Positions 41,706-49,922 of a DNA stretch of 57,693 bases are shown here, piece after piece. Below the pieces are notes generated by a model. That model searched no databases, was not told where the DNA came from, and saw nothing but the letters and a program-made list of their open reading frames with translations. Every line of letters starts with the position of its first letter. Position 1 is the first letter of the stretch. The translations under genes were made by a program, and so were the position numbers. The DNA comes from an uncultured bacterium (GTDB taxonomy: Bacteria > Cyanobacteriota > Vampirovibrionia > Gastranaerophilales > Gastranaerophilaceae), in contig URPS01000011.1 of assembly GCA_900549855.1 (NCBI GenBank), positions 1 to 57,693 on the forward strand, given 5' to 3'.

Positions 41706-43222
41706 TATTTTTCAAATCCGATTGGATTTCTGCCCATAGATTTTTTGTCAGAAAAGAAGTCATTGAGAGCCTTATCAAAGTCTTCTTGAATAATTTGAAA
41801 ATCATCCATATCTGAATTTTTGAAAGTTTTGTTATCCATTTTTTCAAAAATACCGGCACGAACATATCCGTTATGATGCGCATCATTTACTATTTGCCTG
41901 ATATCAGCACCGGTTGCTTTTTGTTTTTCAAGTTTCTTTAACATATCATCGACTTTAACATTTTCATCTACCGGTTTATTTTTCGTATTAATCTTATAGA
42001 TTTCTTTCAGAGCATCAAAATCCGGAGGAGTTACTTCGTAGTGTTTCCCAAAACGTCCGGAACGGGTGATTGCAGCATCAAGAGATTTGAAATTATTTGT
42101 AGCTGCAATTACAAAAATATCATCATTTTCACTATCAATATCTGACATAAGAGTAAGAATTTGATTTACAATTTTGTTTCCGTTTTCGTCAATACATCCT
42201 TCTCTTTTTCTGCCAACAGAATCAAATTCATCAAGAAAAATAATCGTTGGCTGATTTTCTTTTGCTTGACTAAATAAATTTCTCCAATTCTCCTCTGCTT
42301 CACCAGCCCATTTTGATTCTAATTCCAGACCGTTTAGCCCAATAAAATTTGCGCCGGCTTCATTCGCTAATGCCCTTGCTATATGTGTTTTTCCTGTTCC
42401 CGGAGCGCCATGAAGTATAAAACCATGATTTAATTCAATATTTTCATAAGCCTTAGGATATCTTATCGGATATATAATTTCTTTTTTGAGGGCATCTTTT
42501 AATTCTTTCAAACCACCCACTTCTGCAAAAGTAATAGCAGAGCTACCTTTGTGTTGTGTCTTGAACAATTTAGAAAGTGTTTTCTTATTAATCTTATCAA
42601 CTTCTTGCTTTACATCTTTTTGATTATCAAAAGATTTTGCAAAAACTTTTTGGAATTTACTGATATCTGCTTTTGGCTCATCTTTTATCTTAAGAGAACT
42701 TCCATTTAGACTTATAATATCATCTTTAACGACATAAAAACTTTCACCCGATTTCAACGGATAAGTTTTGTTATCAGAAACGAGTTTTAATTCTTCGTCA
42801 TTAAGGTTTATTACTTCTCTATCACCAATTGCATTTTTTACAAATGCAAGATTACCGTTTAAGTTATCATCTGCAACAAAATAACTTTTTTTAATAGCAT
42901 ATTGAGTTAAGTCACTATTTTTATACATTTTCTTTGCGCATTCTTGCAAATCCTTACCTACGAGAATAAGTTCACCCAATTGGAATTTTTTAAATAGCGA
43001 AGCTAGTCTGTCTTCCAGCGGAATTTTTTTGACCATATCAAGAGTCGCAGCAGCATTATTAATCGCCGCCTTAAAATTTACATTCACTTGATTATAATTC
43101 GGATTTAACATATTCAAATCAACACCGGTGGTATAATTTGATAATCCTTGATTTTTCTTGTTTTGGCTGTGTAATGTTTTTGTTTGATAAGTGTTTGTTG
43201 CTGCTATTGGGCTGATTCTCAT
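41705..43222 (-). CDS. AAA ATPase with a novel N-terminal domain
   Basis: The product has 505 residues. A single AAA module lies at about 215-470: Walker A GAPGTGKTH near 263, pore-type segment SKWAGEAEENW near 290, Walker B IIFLDEFDSVG near 312, and SGRFGKH with the arginine finger near 365. In outline it resembles FtsH, Vps4 or Cdc48 modules. The N-terminal 210 residues match nothing I know and contain VNFKAAIN. AAAGGAGA precedes the ATG. A promoter 230 bases upstream and a terminator-like hairpin in between suggest attenuation. The substrate is unknown. Confidence 0.85.
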   Translation of the reverse strand: MRISPIAATNTYQTKTLHSQNKKNQGLSNYTTGVDLNMLNPNYNQVNVNFKAAINNAAATLDMVKKIPLEDRLASLFKKFQLGELILVGKDLQECAKKMYKNSDLTQYAIKKSYFVADDNLNGNLAFVKNAIGDREVINLNDEELKLVSDNKTYPLKSGESFYVVKDDIISLNGSSLKIKDEPKADISKFQKVFAKSFDNQKDVKQEVDKINKKTLSKLFKTQHKGSSAITFAEVGGLKELKDALKKEIIYPIRYPKAYENIELNHGFILHGAPGTGKTHIARALANEAGANFIGLNGLELESKWAGEAEENWRNLFSQAKENQPTIIFLDEFDSVGRKREGCIDENGNKIVNQILTLMSDIDSENDDIFVIAATNNFKSLDAAITRSGRFGKHYEVTPPDFDALKEIYKINTKNKPVDENVKVDDMLKKLEKQKATGADIRQIVNDAHHNGYVRAGIFEKMDNKTFKNSDMDDFQIIQEDFDKALNDFFSDKKSMGRNPIGFEK

Positions 43223-43245
43223 GCTGTTCTCCTTTGCTCTAACGA

Positions 43246-43292
43246 AAATAACGGCTTGTAATTTCCTTTTGTGAATTTACAAGCCGTTATTT
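43246..43292 (-). terminator. Terminator-like hairpin in the leader of the AAA ATPase gene
   Basis: A perfect 16-bp stem (43246-43261 with 43277-43292) with a 15-base loop. On the minus strand TTATTTTCGTT follows. It lies between the mapped promoter and the AAA start codon, so it should stop most transcripts unless relieved. Confidence 0.65.
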
Positions 43293-43318
43293 AAACCTAT
43301 ATACCAGTTCTTAAAAAA

Positions 43319-43411
43319 TCATAAATCCACAAATTTTCTACGCAGAACGACCACCGAATTATTAATTCGGCAATTCTTGATACACATAGATTTGGAATTT
43401 AGATTGAACAA
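43319..43411 (-). CDS. Possible leader peptide of the AAA ATPase transcript
   Basis: A 30-codon frame starts with TTG at 43411, six bases after GGAG, and ends with TGA at 43319. It would encode MFNLNSKSMCIKNC, then a stretch with VVVLRRKFVDL. It contains a CCGAATT-AATAATTCGG hairpin. Position between promoter and hairpin is that of a leader peptide in attenuation control. The frame could be accidental. Confidence 0.3.
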   Translation of the reverse strand: MFNLNSKSMCIKNCRINNSVVVLRRKFVDL

Positions 43412-43444
43412 ATTTTTCTCCAATAAATTAATTGTAACTTTTAC

Positions 43445-43473
43445 ACTATATAGTATGTTTTTAAATCTGTCAA
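43445..43473 (-). promoter_or_regulatory. Promoter for the AAA ATPase leader transcript
   Basis: On the minus strand TTGACA at 43468-43473, a 17-base spacer and TATAGT at 43445-43450. It begins 10 bases after the stop of the preceding gene; the RNA would start near 43438. Confidence 0.75.
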
Positions 43474-43483
43474 GTAAAATTTT

Positions 43484-43885
43484 TTATTTTTTATCTAAAT
43501 ACGTTTTAAAGCTCTTGTCTTCGACTTGATAACCACATCCTTTGTGTAACTTTCCGGGGTAAGATATTTTTGTGGCAGGGTAATTACGGCACATCTTTAA
43601 ACGTTTGTTATAAACGGAGCATAAGCCTTCGTCTGTAACATATTTGCAAGCGAAAATCAGATTACCTTCTTCATCTTTTCCACGAATGTAAAATCTTTTA
43701 TACGCAGGGAAAAGAAATTGCATAATCTTAAAATCTGTTGTTGTATAAGTATCAAAACTGTACATATAACGACAGCATTTACCGCACTTTAAACATTTTC
43801 CTGTAATTTTGTACTCCATTTTTTCAGGTACAAAGTAAGAGAGAAATTCATTCTTGAGAACTGTTAGAAAACTAAATAATGACAT
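43484..43885 (-). CDS. YkgJ-type cysteine-cluster protein
   Basis: The product has 133 residues from the ATG at 43885, eight bases after AAGGA; a start at 43939 would overlap the Fic gene and lacks a site. KCLKCGKCCRYMY near residue 31 is the CxxCxxCC motif, with later cysteines in FACKYV, GLCSVYNKRLKMCRNYP and KGCGY. The YkgJ/UPF0153 family is thought to bind zinc or an iron-sulfur cluster; its function is unsettled. It follows the Fic gene on the same strand, 37 bases after its stop. Confidence 0.82.
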   Translation of the reverse strand: MSLFSFLTVLKNEFLSYFVPEKMEYKITGKCLKCGKCCRYMYSFDTYTTTDFKIMQFLFPAYKRFYIRGKDEEGNLIFACKYVTDEGLCSVYNKRLKMCRNYPATKISYPGKLHKGCGYQVEDKSFKTYLDKK

Positions 43886-43922
43886 GGCTGAATCCTTTTG
43901 TTTATTACAATATAACTTAAGA

Positions 43923-44669
43923 TTATTGCAACCTTTCAATTATTCTCAAATATTCTTTTTGTGATTCAAGTACCATTTCTGAAATAAAATTTATAAACGG
44001 TTCAAAATTACCGTGATTTGAATCCTGCAAAGTTCGTATATAATCTGCACGAACCACTGGTGGAATAATTGTTATATTGTAACCGGACTGTAAAAGGGCT
44101 AAGTTCATAATTAACCTTGCAACTCTTCCATTACCATCAATAAAGGGATGAATATTAACAAAAAGAGCATGAACCATTGCTGCATAAGCAACCGGATGCA
44201 ATTCTCGCTTTAGTTCCGGAATTTTTGCAATAAATTCTTTCATTTTGCTATCCAATTCTTTAGGCAGGGGAAAATCGACATCCGCACCGGTAACGATAAC
44301 CGGCTTTTGTCTATAATTTCCGGCATTATCTAAATCAATTTTCGCATAAAATATTTTGTGTAAAAGCTTGATATCATCCTCTGTAATAGTATCCGATTGC
44401 GCAATTTCCAACAATTTATTAAACGCAGAAGCGTGCCCAATAGTTTCTAAATGATCCTTCATAGGCTTACCATTTATTGTTAAACCATCTTCTATAACAA
44501 CTTTTGTTTCTGCTAAATCCAATGTATTGCCTTCTAATGCATTAGAAGAATACGTAAGTCCTATTTTATAATACTCTTGAATTTGTTTTAAAATATCGTC
44601 AGTTAATGGTCTAAATGTATCTATTTTGAATTTTAATTCATCTATTTCCTTAAAACGATTCTTATACAT
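43923..44669 (-). CDS. Fic-domain protein (probable AMP transferase)
   Basis: Fic enzymes usually AMPylate a Ser, Thr or Tyr of a target protein. The product has 248 residues. The active loop HPFIDGNGRVAR is intact at residues 174-185. An N-terminal inhibitory helix motif (SNALEG, Ser42 to Gly47) fits the S/TxxxE-G/N rule, so the enzyme is probably self-inhibited (class II-like). A C-terminal region (GNFEPFINFISEMV) closes the domain. No separate antitoxin is present. AGGTG precedes the ATG. The target is unknown. Confidence 0.88.
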   Translation of the reverse strand: MYKNRFKEIDELKFKIDTFRPLTDDILKQIQEYYKIGLTYSSNALEGNTLDLAETKVVIEDGLTINGKPMKDHLETIGHASAFNKLLEIAQSDTITEDDIKLLHKIFYAKIDLDNAGNYRQKPVIVTGADVDFPLPKELDSKMKEFIAKIPELKRELHPVAYAAMVHALFVNIHPFIDGNGRVARLIMNLALLQSGYNITIIPPVVRADYIRTLQDSNHGNFEPFINFISEMVLESQKEYLRIIERLQ

Positions 44670-44856
44670 TAATTAACACCTCTACTCTGACATTGTACCA
44701 CAGATTAATTGTGTTTTATCGATTTTTCGTATAACAACATGCATTAAAATATGTCAAAAAACTTAACATTCTGTTGCAAAAAACTACTTATATGTATTTA
44801 TCTGATAGAATAATAGTACTAGGATTGAGAGATAATATCAATAAAGGATTGTAGAA

Positions 44857-47010
44857 ATGGGAAATTATAATATTCCGAAAAACAGAAAAAGAAGCAGCTA
44901 TTCTTCTAAAAGAGTAATGATTGATAATCCAATGCTCAGATTTATCACTGTTCTTGTTGTTTTTGCACTTGGTGTAGCATTAGCCGGCATGATAGCATTA
45001 AAACTTTATTTAATGTCATTGCCGCCAATTAAGAATTTGAACAAGCTTAAACCTAATATTGTTACAACTTTTTGTGCAGGTGATGGAGAAGTCATAAAAA
45101 CTTTTGCAGCATATACTTATTCAAATGTATCACTTAAAGAAGTACCGGATACTTTAGTGAAAGCTCTTATTGCGACAGAAGATAAGAATTTCTACAGTCA
45201 CCCAGGATATGACTTAATCGGTTTGGGTCGTTCTATGGTTGCGAATTTGTTAGCCGGTCACGTAGTTCAAGGTGCAAGTACTATTACTCAACAATTATCA
45301 AGAATATTATTCTTGTCTAATGAAAAAACTTTCACAAGAAAAATAAAAGAATTGCAAGTTGCGGCGCAAATTGAAAAAACAATCGATAAAGATGAAATCT
45401 TAGAAATGTATCTTAACAATGTTTACTTAGGTTCAGGTGCATATGGTGTCAAGGGAGCTGCAAGAATCTATTTCAACAAGAGTTTGAGCCAACTAACTCT
45501 TCCGGAAATGGCATTAATAGCAGGTCTTCCACAAGCACCTTCCGTATATTCACCTTATAACAACAAAAAACTTGCAATGAAACGTAGAAACCAAGTTCTT
45601 TTGAGAATGTACAAAATGAAATACATCGATAAAGACACTTACGAAAAAGCAAAAGCAAGTGAAATCGTTTTATCTAGTATGCCTACAATGTATGCGACAA
45701 ACAAAGCTCCATATTTCTGTGATTACGTTATGAAAGAAATGTATAAGTTAGGTTTTACAGAAGATGAGATTGTTAATGGCGGTTATAAAGTAATCACAAC
45801 ATTGGATTACAAAGCGCAAGTAAAAGCCAACGAAGCAATTTTGAAAAATCTTGCAGCTTGGGGGTTAACAAGAGATAAAAATCAGGCTGCAGTATTTTCA
45901 TTCAGCCCAATTGACGGCAGAATCCTCGTTTATGCCGGCGGTAAAGATTATACAAAGAGCCAATATGATAGAGTTACGCAATCATCAAGACCATCAGGTT
46001 CAGCATTTAAGCCATTTATTTATACAGCAGCTATTGAAAAAGGGTATTCTCCTAACGATATGATTGACGATTTGCCATTTAGAGCAGGCGATTGGACTCC
46101 AAAAAACTATGGTAACAAATATCGTGGTCCAATTCCTTTATATACAGCATTAATGGTATCTTCAAACGTATGTACCGCAAGATTAATGGAAGCGGTTGGT
46201 GTTAGAGCAGTTATACAACTTGCAAGAGTGATGGGAATTACAACTCCAATCCCTTATGATTACACAATTTCTCTTGGTTCAAACAGTGTAAAATTATTTG
46301 AAATGACAAGAGCGTATGGTGTATTCGCAAACGGAGGTTTTAAGGTTGAACCATTTGCAATTGAAAGAATTGAATCTTCAAGAGGAACAGTTCTTTATGA
46401 AGCTAAAAAAGCTCGTTCAAGCAAAGTTTTAAACTTAAATACAGCCGCAACAATGACAGCGATAATGAAAACAGTTATCACCAACGGTACAGGTCGTGCT
46501 GCTAATATTGGTAAACCGGCAGCAGGAAAAACAGGTACAACTGATGATAGTAAAGATGCTTACTTTATTGGTTTTACACCTGATGTAGTAACAGGTGTTT
46601 GGGTTGGTAATGACGATAACTCTCAAATGGGCGGAATCACTGGTGGTACTGTTCCTGCACTTATTTGGAAAGACGTAATGTCAGTTGCGACAGCTCCATA
46701 CGGCAATGCAGATTTTGAATATCCGGAAGTTATTCTTAATCCGTTCAAAGCTCCTGGGGTTTCAATAATTCCTCGAAGCGAAGCAAAAAAAGCATTAGAT
46801 AAAGAGAAGGAAAAGGAAAAGGAAAATAAAACGGAAGAAACAACCGCACCTAAGTCAACTCCGGTCAAACCGGCAGAAGTTCTGCAACAGACTTTAACTC
46901 CTATCAAGAAAAAAGAAATTCCGACAGTAGAAGTTAAATCTCAAAGAACTGAAGCTCCACAGGCACAGTTTGCACCAATTCCGGTTACATCTGCTCCAGT
47001 CGGACAGTAA
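44857..47010 (+). CDS. Penicillin-binding protein 1A (glycosyltransferase/transpeptidase)
   Basis: A bifunctional peptidoglycan synthase. The product has 717 residues. A membrane anchor lies at about 28-50. The GT51 domain has ATEDKNFYSHPG with the catalytic Glu near 107, and GASTITQQLSR near 142. The transpeptidase has SGSAFK (near 388), SSN (near 431) and GKTGTT (near 557). A low-complexity Lys/Glu and Pro-rich tail of about 90 residues ends the protein. AAAGGATT precedes the ATG. The following repeat block separates it from the PurH-like gene. Confidence 0.94.
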   Translation: MGNYNIPKNRKRSSYSSKRVMIDNPMLRFITVLVVFALGVALAGMIALKLYLMSLPPIKNLNKLKPNIVTTFCAGDGEVIKTFAAYTYSNVSLKEVPDTLVKALIATEDKNFYSHPGYDLIGLGRSMVANLLAGHVVQGASTITQQLSRILFLSNEKTFTRKIKELQVAAQIEKTIDKDEILEMYLNNVYLGSGAYGVKGAARIYFNKSLSQLTLPEMALIAGLPQAPSVYSPYNNKKLAMKRRNQVLLRMYKMKYIDKDTYEKAKASEIVLSSMPTMYATNKAPYFCDYVMKEMYKLGFTEDEIVNGGYKVITTLDYKAQVKANEAILKNLAAWGLTRDKNQAAVFSFSPIDGRILVYAGGKDYTKSQYDRVTQSSRPSGSAFKPFIYTAAIEKGYSPNDMIDDLPFRAGDWTPKNYGNKYRGPIPLYTALMVSSNVCTARLMEAVGVRAVIQLARVMGITTPIPYDYTISLGSNSVKLFEMTRAYGVFANGGFKVEPFAIERIESSRGTVLYEAKKARSSKVLNLNTAATMTAIMKTVITNGTGRAANIGKPAAGKTGTTDDSKDAYFIGFTPDVVTGVWVGNDDNSQMGGITGGTVPALIWKDVMSVATAPYGNADFEYPEVILNPFKAPGVSIIPRSEAKKALDKEKEKEKENKTEETTAPKSTPVKPAEVLQQTLTPIKKKEIPTVEVKSQRTEAPQAQFAPIPVTSAPVGQ

Positions 47011-47027
47011 CGCTTCTCCTCTCTGAG

Positions 47028-47070
47028 AGCTTGCTGCTCGATACTTAGAAATTCTAGGTAGGGGCTAATT
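47028..47070. repeat. GC-rich repeat module
   Basis: GAGC, then ACTTAGAAATTC and GGGGCTAATTAA, match 28549-28590 with a few changes. The module fills the gap between the PBP1A gene and the PurH-like gene. Confidence 0.75.
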
Positions 47071-47094
47071 AATAGAAAAAACAAAGGATAACAC

Positions 47095-47982
47095 ATGAAC
47101 ATAGAAGAATTTGAAATTACAATCGGTGCGAATAGTCACCAAACCGCAAGTATAGAAAAGAATGAAAAAATGATAGATTACTCATCAAGCAAACCACTTT
47201 CTTTTCTTGATATTATGAGCATTGAAAGAGGACTTAATGTTATAAGTGAATTTTTTGACGTCAATGCGGTCGTCACAACATCAAATACCGGAATTTGCGC
47301 CGTAGCTTTAGGTAAATCATTGGAAGAAGCAATCTTGAGCGCAATTGACGGAAATCCGATAGATTTTTTAAATTCTAATGTGATTGTGTCAGCAGAAGTT
47401 GATAGCGATGTTGTTAAAATGCTAAAAAATTCTAACATAATTGTTGCTCCAAAATTCACAAAAAATGCAATTGAATTTATGGAAACACATGATATTGGTT
47501 ATGTAACAATCAATACTCCGCTAAAGGAATACAAAAAATACTTATCAAATGTAGTTCATACAACACCTTTGGGCACATTGGTTCAAACTCCAAATTTGAG
47601 CGAATTGGATAAAGATACATTTAAAGTTATATCAAAAGTTAAGCCAACCGTAGAACAAATTGAGGATGCCGTTTTTGCTTGGAAAATTGCAAAACACGCA
47701 AAATCACAAGCGATTGTAATCGCAAAAGATTTAAAAACATCTGCTATTTCTCAAGGTTTACAAGGTTCATTTGTTGAATATGCGCTTAATTATTCTTGTG
47801 AAATGGCAAAAGAGTCTGTGATGGCATCTGATATGCCTCTAACAGTACACGATATTAACGCTGCTGTACAAAACCGAATTGGCTTAATAATTGTTCCAAC
47901 TGCTTCAAAAGAAGTTATTGAAACTGTTGATAAGTACAATATAGCCTTGATTGTAACGGGAATTACAAACATTTTGCATTAG
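47095..47982 (+). CDS. Degenerate AICAR transformylase (PurH C-domain) homologue
   Basis: The product has 295 residues with the outline of the PurH transformylase domain. The C-terminal third is clear: FAWKIAKHAKSQAIVIAKD, then VMASD and a closing VTGI-N-LH, where PurH has VASDAFFPF and ends in FRH. The N-terminal cyclohydrolase domain is absent. The catalytic KHANPCG of PurH is replaced by TTSNTGI near residue 60, and GIGAGQMSR by AISQGLQGS. I infer a non-catalytic relative that may still bind a purine intermediate. AAAGGA precedes the ATG. The neighbours are not purine genes. Confidence 0.75.
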   Translation: MNIEEFEITIGANSHQTASIEKNEKMIDYSSSKPLSFLDIMSIERGLNVISEFFDVNAVVTTSNTGICAVALGKSLEEAILSAIDGNPIDFLNSNVIVSAEVDSDVVKMLKNSNIIVAPKFTKNAIEFMETHDIGYVTINTPLKEYKKYLSNVVHTTPLGTLVQTPNLSELDKDTFKVISKVKPTVEQIEDAVFAWKIAKHAKSQAIVIAKDLKTSAISQGLQGSFVEYALNYSCEMAKESVMASDMPLTVHDINAAVQNRIGLIIVPTASKEVIETVDKYNIALIVTGITNILH

Positions 47983-48012
47983 CAAATATTTTAATATATT
48001 TCCTTAAATACA

Positions 48013-48042
48013 TTGACAAGAGAACTTTTTTTCTTGTATTAT
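48013..48042 (+). promoter_or_regulatory. Promoter for a leaderless small gene
   Basis: TTGACA at 48013-48018, an 18-base spacer and TATTAT at 48037-48042, six bases before ATG 48049. Confidence 0.7.
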
Positions 48043-48048
48043 GTTGTT

Positions 48049-48243
48049 ATGCAAAATTTATCAGAAAAAATATCGCAACTTGAAGAAAAAGTTTTACGTA
48101 GCATTGACTTATTAGAAATTGCAAAAGATTATTGTTCCGCAAATTTCGACAAAAGCAAAGAAATTTCTGCTGTTGGAACAATTGTGGATGTTATATTAGA
48201 TACTCAATTAAAATTGGCAGAAGAGTTGGATAACATTGCATAA
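48049..48243 (+). CDS. Small coiled-coil protein
   Basis: The product has 64 residues: a heptad-like helix (LSEKISQLEEKVLRSIDLL), then a short break and another helix (VDVILDTQLKLAEEL). No family is recognised. A TTG at 48013 is in frame, but it lies inside the -35 box, so the leaderless ATG at 48049 is the better start. It ends five bases before the stop of the convergent TPR gene. Confidence 0.6.
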   Translation: MQNLSEKISQLEEKVLRSIDLLEIAKDYCSANFDKSKEISAVGTIVDVILDTQLKLAEELDNIA

Positions 48244-48248
48244 ATCGC

Positions 48249-48812
48249 TTATCTTTCCATAAGTTTGTTGTAATTATCAAGATAAGTTTGTGCCAATTTT
48301 GGTTTGTTCAATTGTTTATACACATATGCTAAATTGTAATGAAAATCTGGAACGTCTGATTTGAACATAATAGCTTTATTCAGATTCGTTTTCGCCTTGT
48401 TTAGATTTCCCATTTTTATATACGTGCAAGCCATGTTATAAAAAATGAATGGATTTTCTTTGCTTAAAGATGCAGCCTTTTTATAATTATCTATAGCCAT
48501 ATTAAATTGGTTGTTTTGGGCATAATGATTCGCAAGGTTGTAATACGCTTTATAATATTTGTGGTTTACAGAAATTGCTTTTTGATACATGAATATAGCA
48601 TTTTCTTTTTCACCTTTATCTTCAAGAACATTACCTAAGATTAACCAATCTTGCGCAGTACGCTCATTTTCATCAATTTGAAGAATCAAATCCATTGTTT
48701 TTTGGTAATTGTTATCACTATAAAAAGCTACAGCTTGCTTAGATAAATCATTATCTGCAAAAACCGGAGTTGTTAATATTAATAATAAAGCCGTAATAAA
48801 AAATCTTCTCAT
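48249..48812 (-). CDS. Exported TPR-repeat protein
   Basis: The product has 187 residues from the ATG at 48812. A signal peptide (RRFFITALLLILTTPVFA) is followed by about four TPR units (for example YYKAYYNLANHYAQNNQFNMAIDN). It should act as a periplasmic scaffold; partners are unknown. There is no Shine-Dalgarno: a near-consensus promoter ends six bases before the ATG, so the message is leaderless. A TTG two codons earlier is less likely. Confidence 0.8.
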   Translation of the reverse strand: MRRFFITALLLILTTPVFADNDLSKQAVAFYSDNNYQKTMDLILQIDENERTAQDWLILGNVLEDKGEKENAIFMYQKAISVNHKYYKAYYNLANHYAQNNQFNMAIDNYKKAASLSKENPFIFYNMACTYIKMGNLNKAKTNLNKAIMFKSDVPDFHYNLAYVYKQLNKPKLAQTYLDNYNKLMER

Positions 48813-48818
48813 ATCCAA

Positions 48819-48847
48819 ATTATAGAAGAAAATATTTGGTTTATCAA
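48819..48847 (-). promoter_or_regulatory. Promoter for leaderless TPR-protein mRNA
   Basis: On the minus strand TTGATA at 48842-48847, a 17-base spacer and TATAAT at 48819-48824, then six bases and the ATG at 48812. Confidence 0.75.
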
Positions 48848-48875
48848 ATTGTTTTTATCTGGAAATGTCTACTAA

Positions 48876-49523
48876 TTATTCTATTCTTAAAACCATCGGT
48901 ACTTTGCCAATTTCTCGGATTTGTCTTTCAAAATCAGAAATATTTACCTTGATTGCATCAAATGTATTATAGTGCATTGGTATAATTTCACTTGCACCGA
49001 GCCATTCAGCAGCCTTAACAGCGTGTTCAATATCCATTGTATATTTACCGCCAATCGGAAGCATAGCAATATCAGGTTCGTATAATTCACCAATTGTTTT
49101 CATTTCTGATGTTAAAGATGTGTCACCGGCATGGTAGATTGTTTTACCTTCAATCTCAAAAACATATCCGCAAGGACATCCGCCATACATTCCATCAGGA
49201 GTAGAGCTGGAATGAAATGCAGGAACAGTTGTTGCTCTTCCCCAACTGTATTCCGTCCGACTTCCCATTCCAACATCGTAAGTTCTTGCACCTTTTTTAG
49301 CACAATAATTTGCTAATTCAAAAATAGCAGTAATCGGTGCTCCTGTTTTTTGAGAAATTTCTATAGCGCTGCCAAGATGGTCACCATGAGCATGAGTTAC
49401 AAAGATATCATATATATTTTTAGGTTCATAATTGGGCACACAAACAAGAAATGGATCTATTAAAATTTTTTTGCCAGTTGTTTCAATCTCAAATGCACTA
49501 TGTCCTAAATATTTGATATCCAT
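48876..49523 (-). CDS. UPF0173 metal-dependent hydrolase
   Basis: The product has 215 residues of the metallo-beta-lactamase fold. THAHGDHLG near residue 43 is the metal-binding motif; later ligands fall in FHSSS, YHAGDTS near 130 and PMHYNTFD near 188. The family is widespread, but its substrate is unknown. AAAGGAT precedes the ATG. It lies downstream of the HxlR regulator gene on the same strand, with a gap of about 50 bases. Confidence 0.88.
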   Translation of the reverse strand: MDIKYLGHSAFEIETTGKKILIDPFLVCVPNYEPKNIYDIFVTHAHGDHLGSAIEISQKTGAPITAIFELANYCAKKGARTYDVGMGSRTEYSWGRATTVPAFHSSSTPDGMYGGCPCGYVFEIEGKTIYHAGDTSLTSEMKTIGELYEPDIAMLPIGGKYTMDIEHAVKAAEWLGASEIIPMHYNTFDAIKVNISDFERQIREIGKVPMVLRIE

Positions 49524-49572
49524 TTTTTATCCTTTCACTTGATAATTTTTTAACAAAAGATACGTTGACAGT

Positions 49573-49914
49573 TTAGCCGCCATACTTTTCCATCAATTTT
49601 CTTAATCTTTTGTATTCTTTACCCCATTTTTGCATAGAATCAATAACCGGTCTAAGTGTATAACCTATATCAGTCAAATAATATTCAACTTTGGGCGGAA
49701 GTTCATCATATTCTTCTCTTATAATTAGTCCGTCTTCTTCAAGTTCTTTTAAACAGTTTGTAAGAACTTTCGCCGTACAACCTAAGTTTTTTTTAAGTTC
49801 AACAAATCGCATTTCTTTTTTTAGAAGCTCTTTTATAATAAGCAACTTCCATTTTGCTCCTACTAATTGTAAAACAACACTAACAGGATTTGTTGCTAAA
49901 TCTTTGTACTGCAT
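49573..49914 (-). CDS. HxlR-family transcriptional regulator
   Basis: The product has 113 residues from the ATG at 49914, six bases after AGGG; a TTG two codons earlier is less likely. The winged helix begins VSVVLQLVGAKWKLLIIKELL, with FVELKKNLGCTAKVLTNCLKELEEDGLI as the DNA-reading part. The N-terminal cysteine used for redox or aldehyde sensing in many HxlR proteins is not present, although two Cys occur in the recognition region. It follows two other genes on the same strand. Confidence 0.85.
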   Translation of the reverse strand: MQYKDLATNPVSVVLQLVGAKWKLLIIKELLKKEMRFVELKKNLGCTAKVLTNCLKELEEDGLIIREEYDELPPKVEYYLTDIGYTLRPVIDSMQKWGKEYKRLRKLMEKYGG

Positions 49915-49922
49915 ACTCAACC

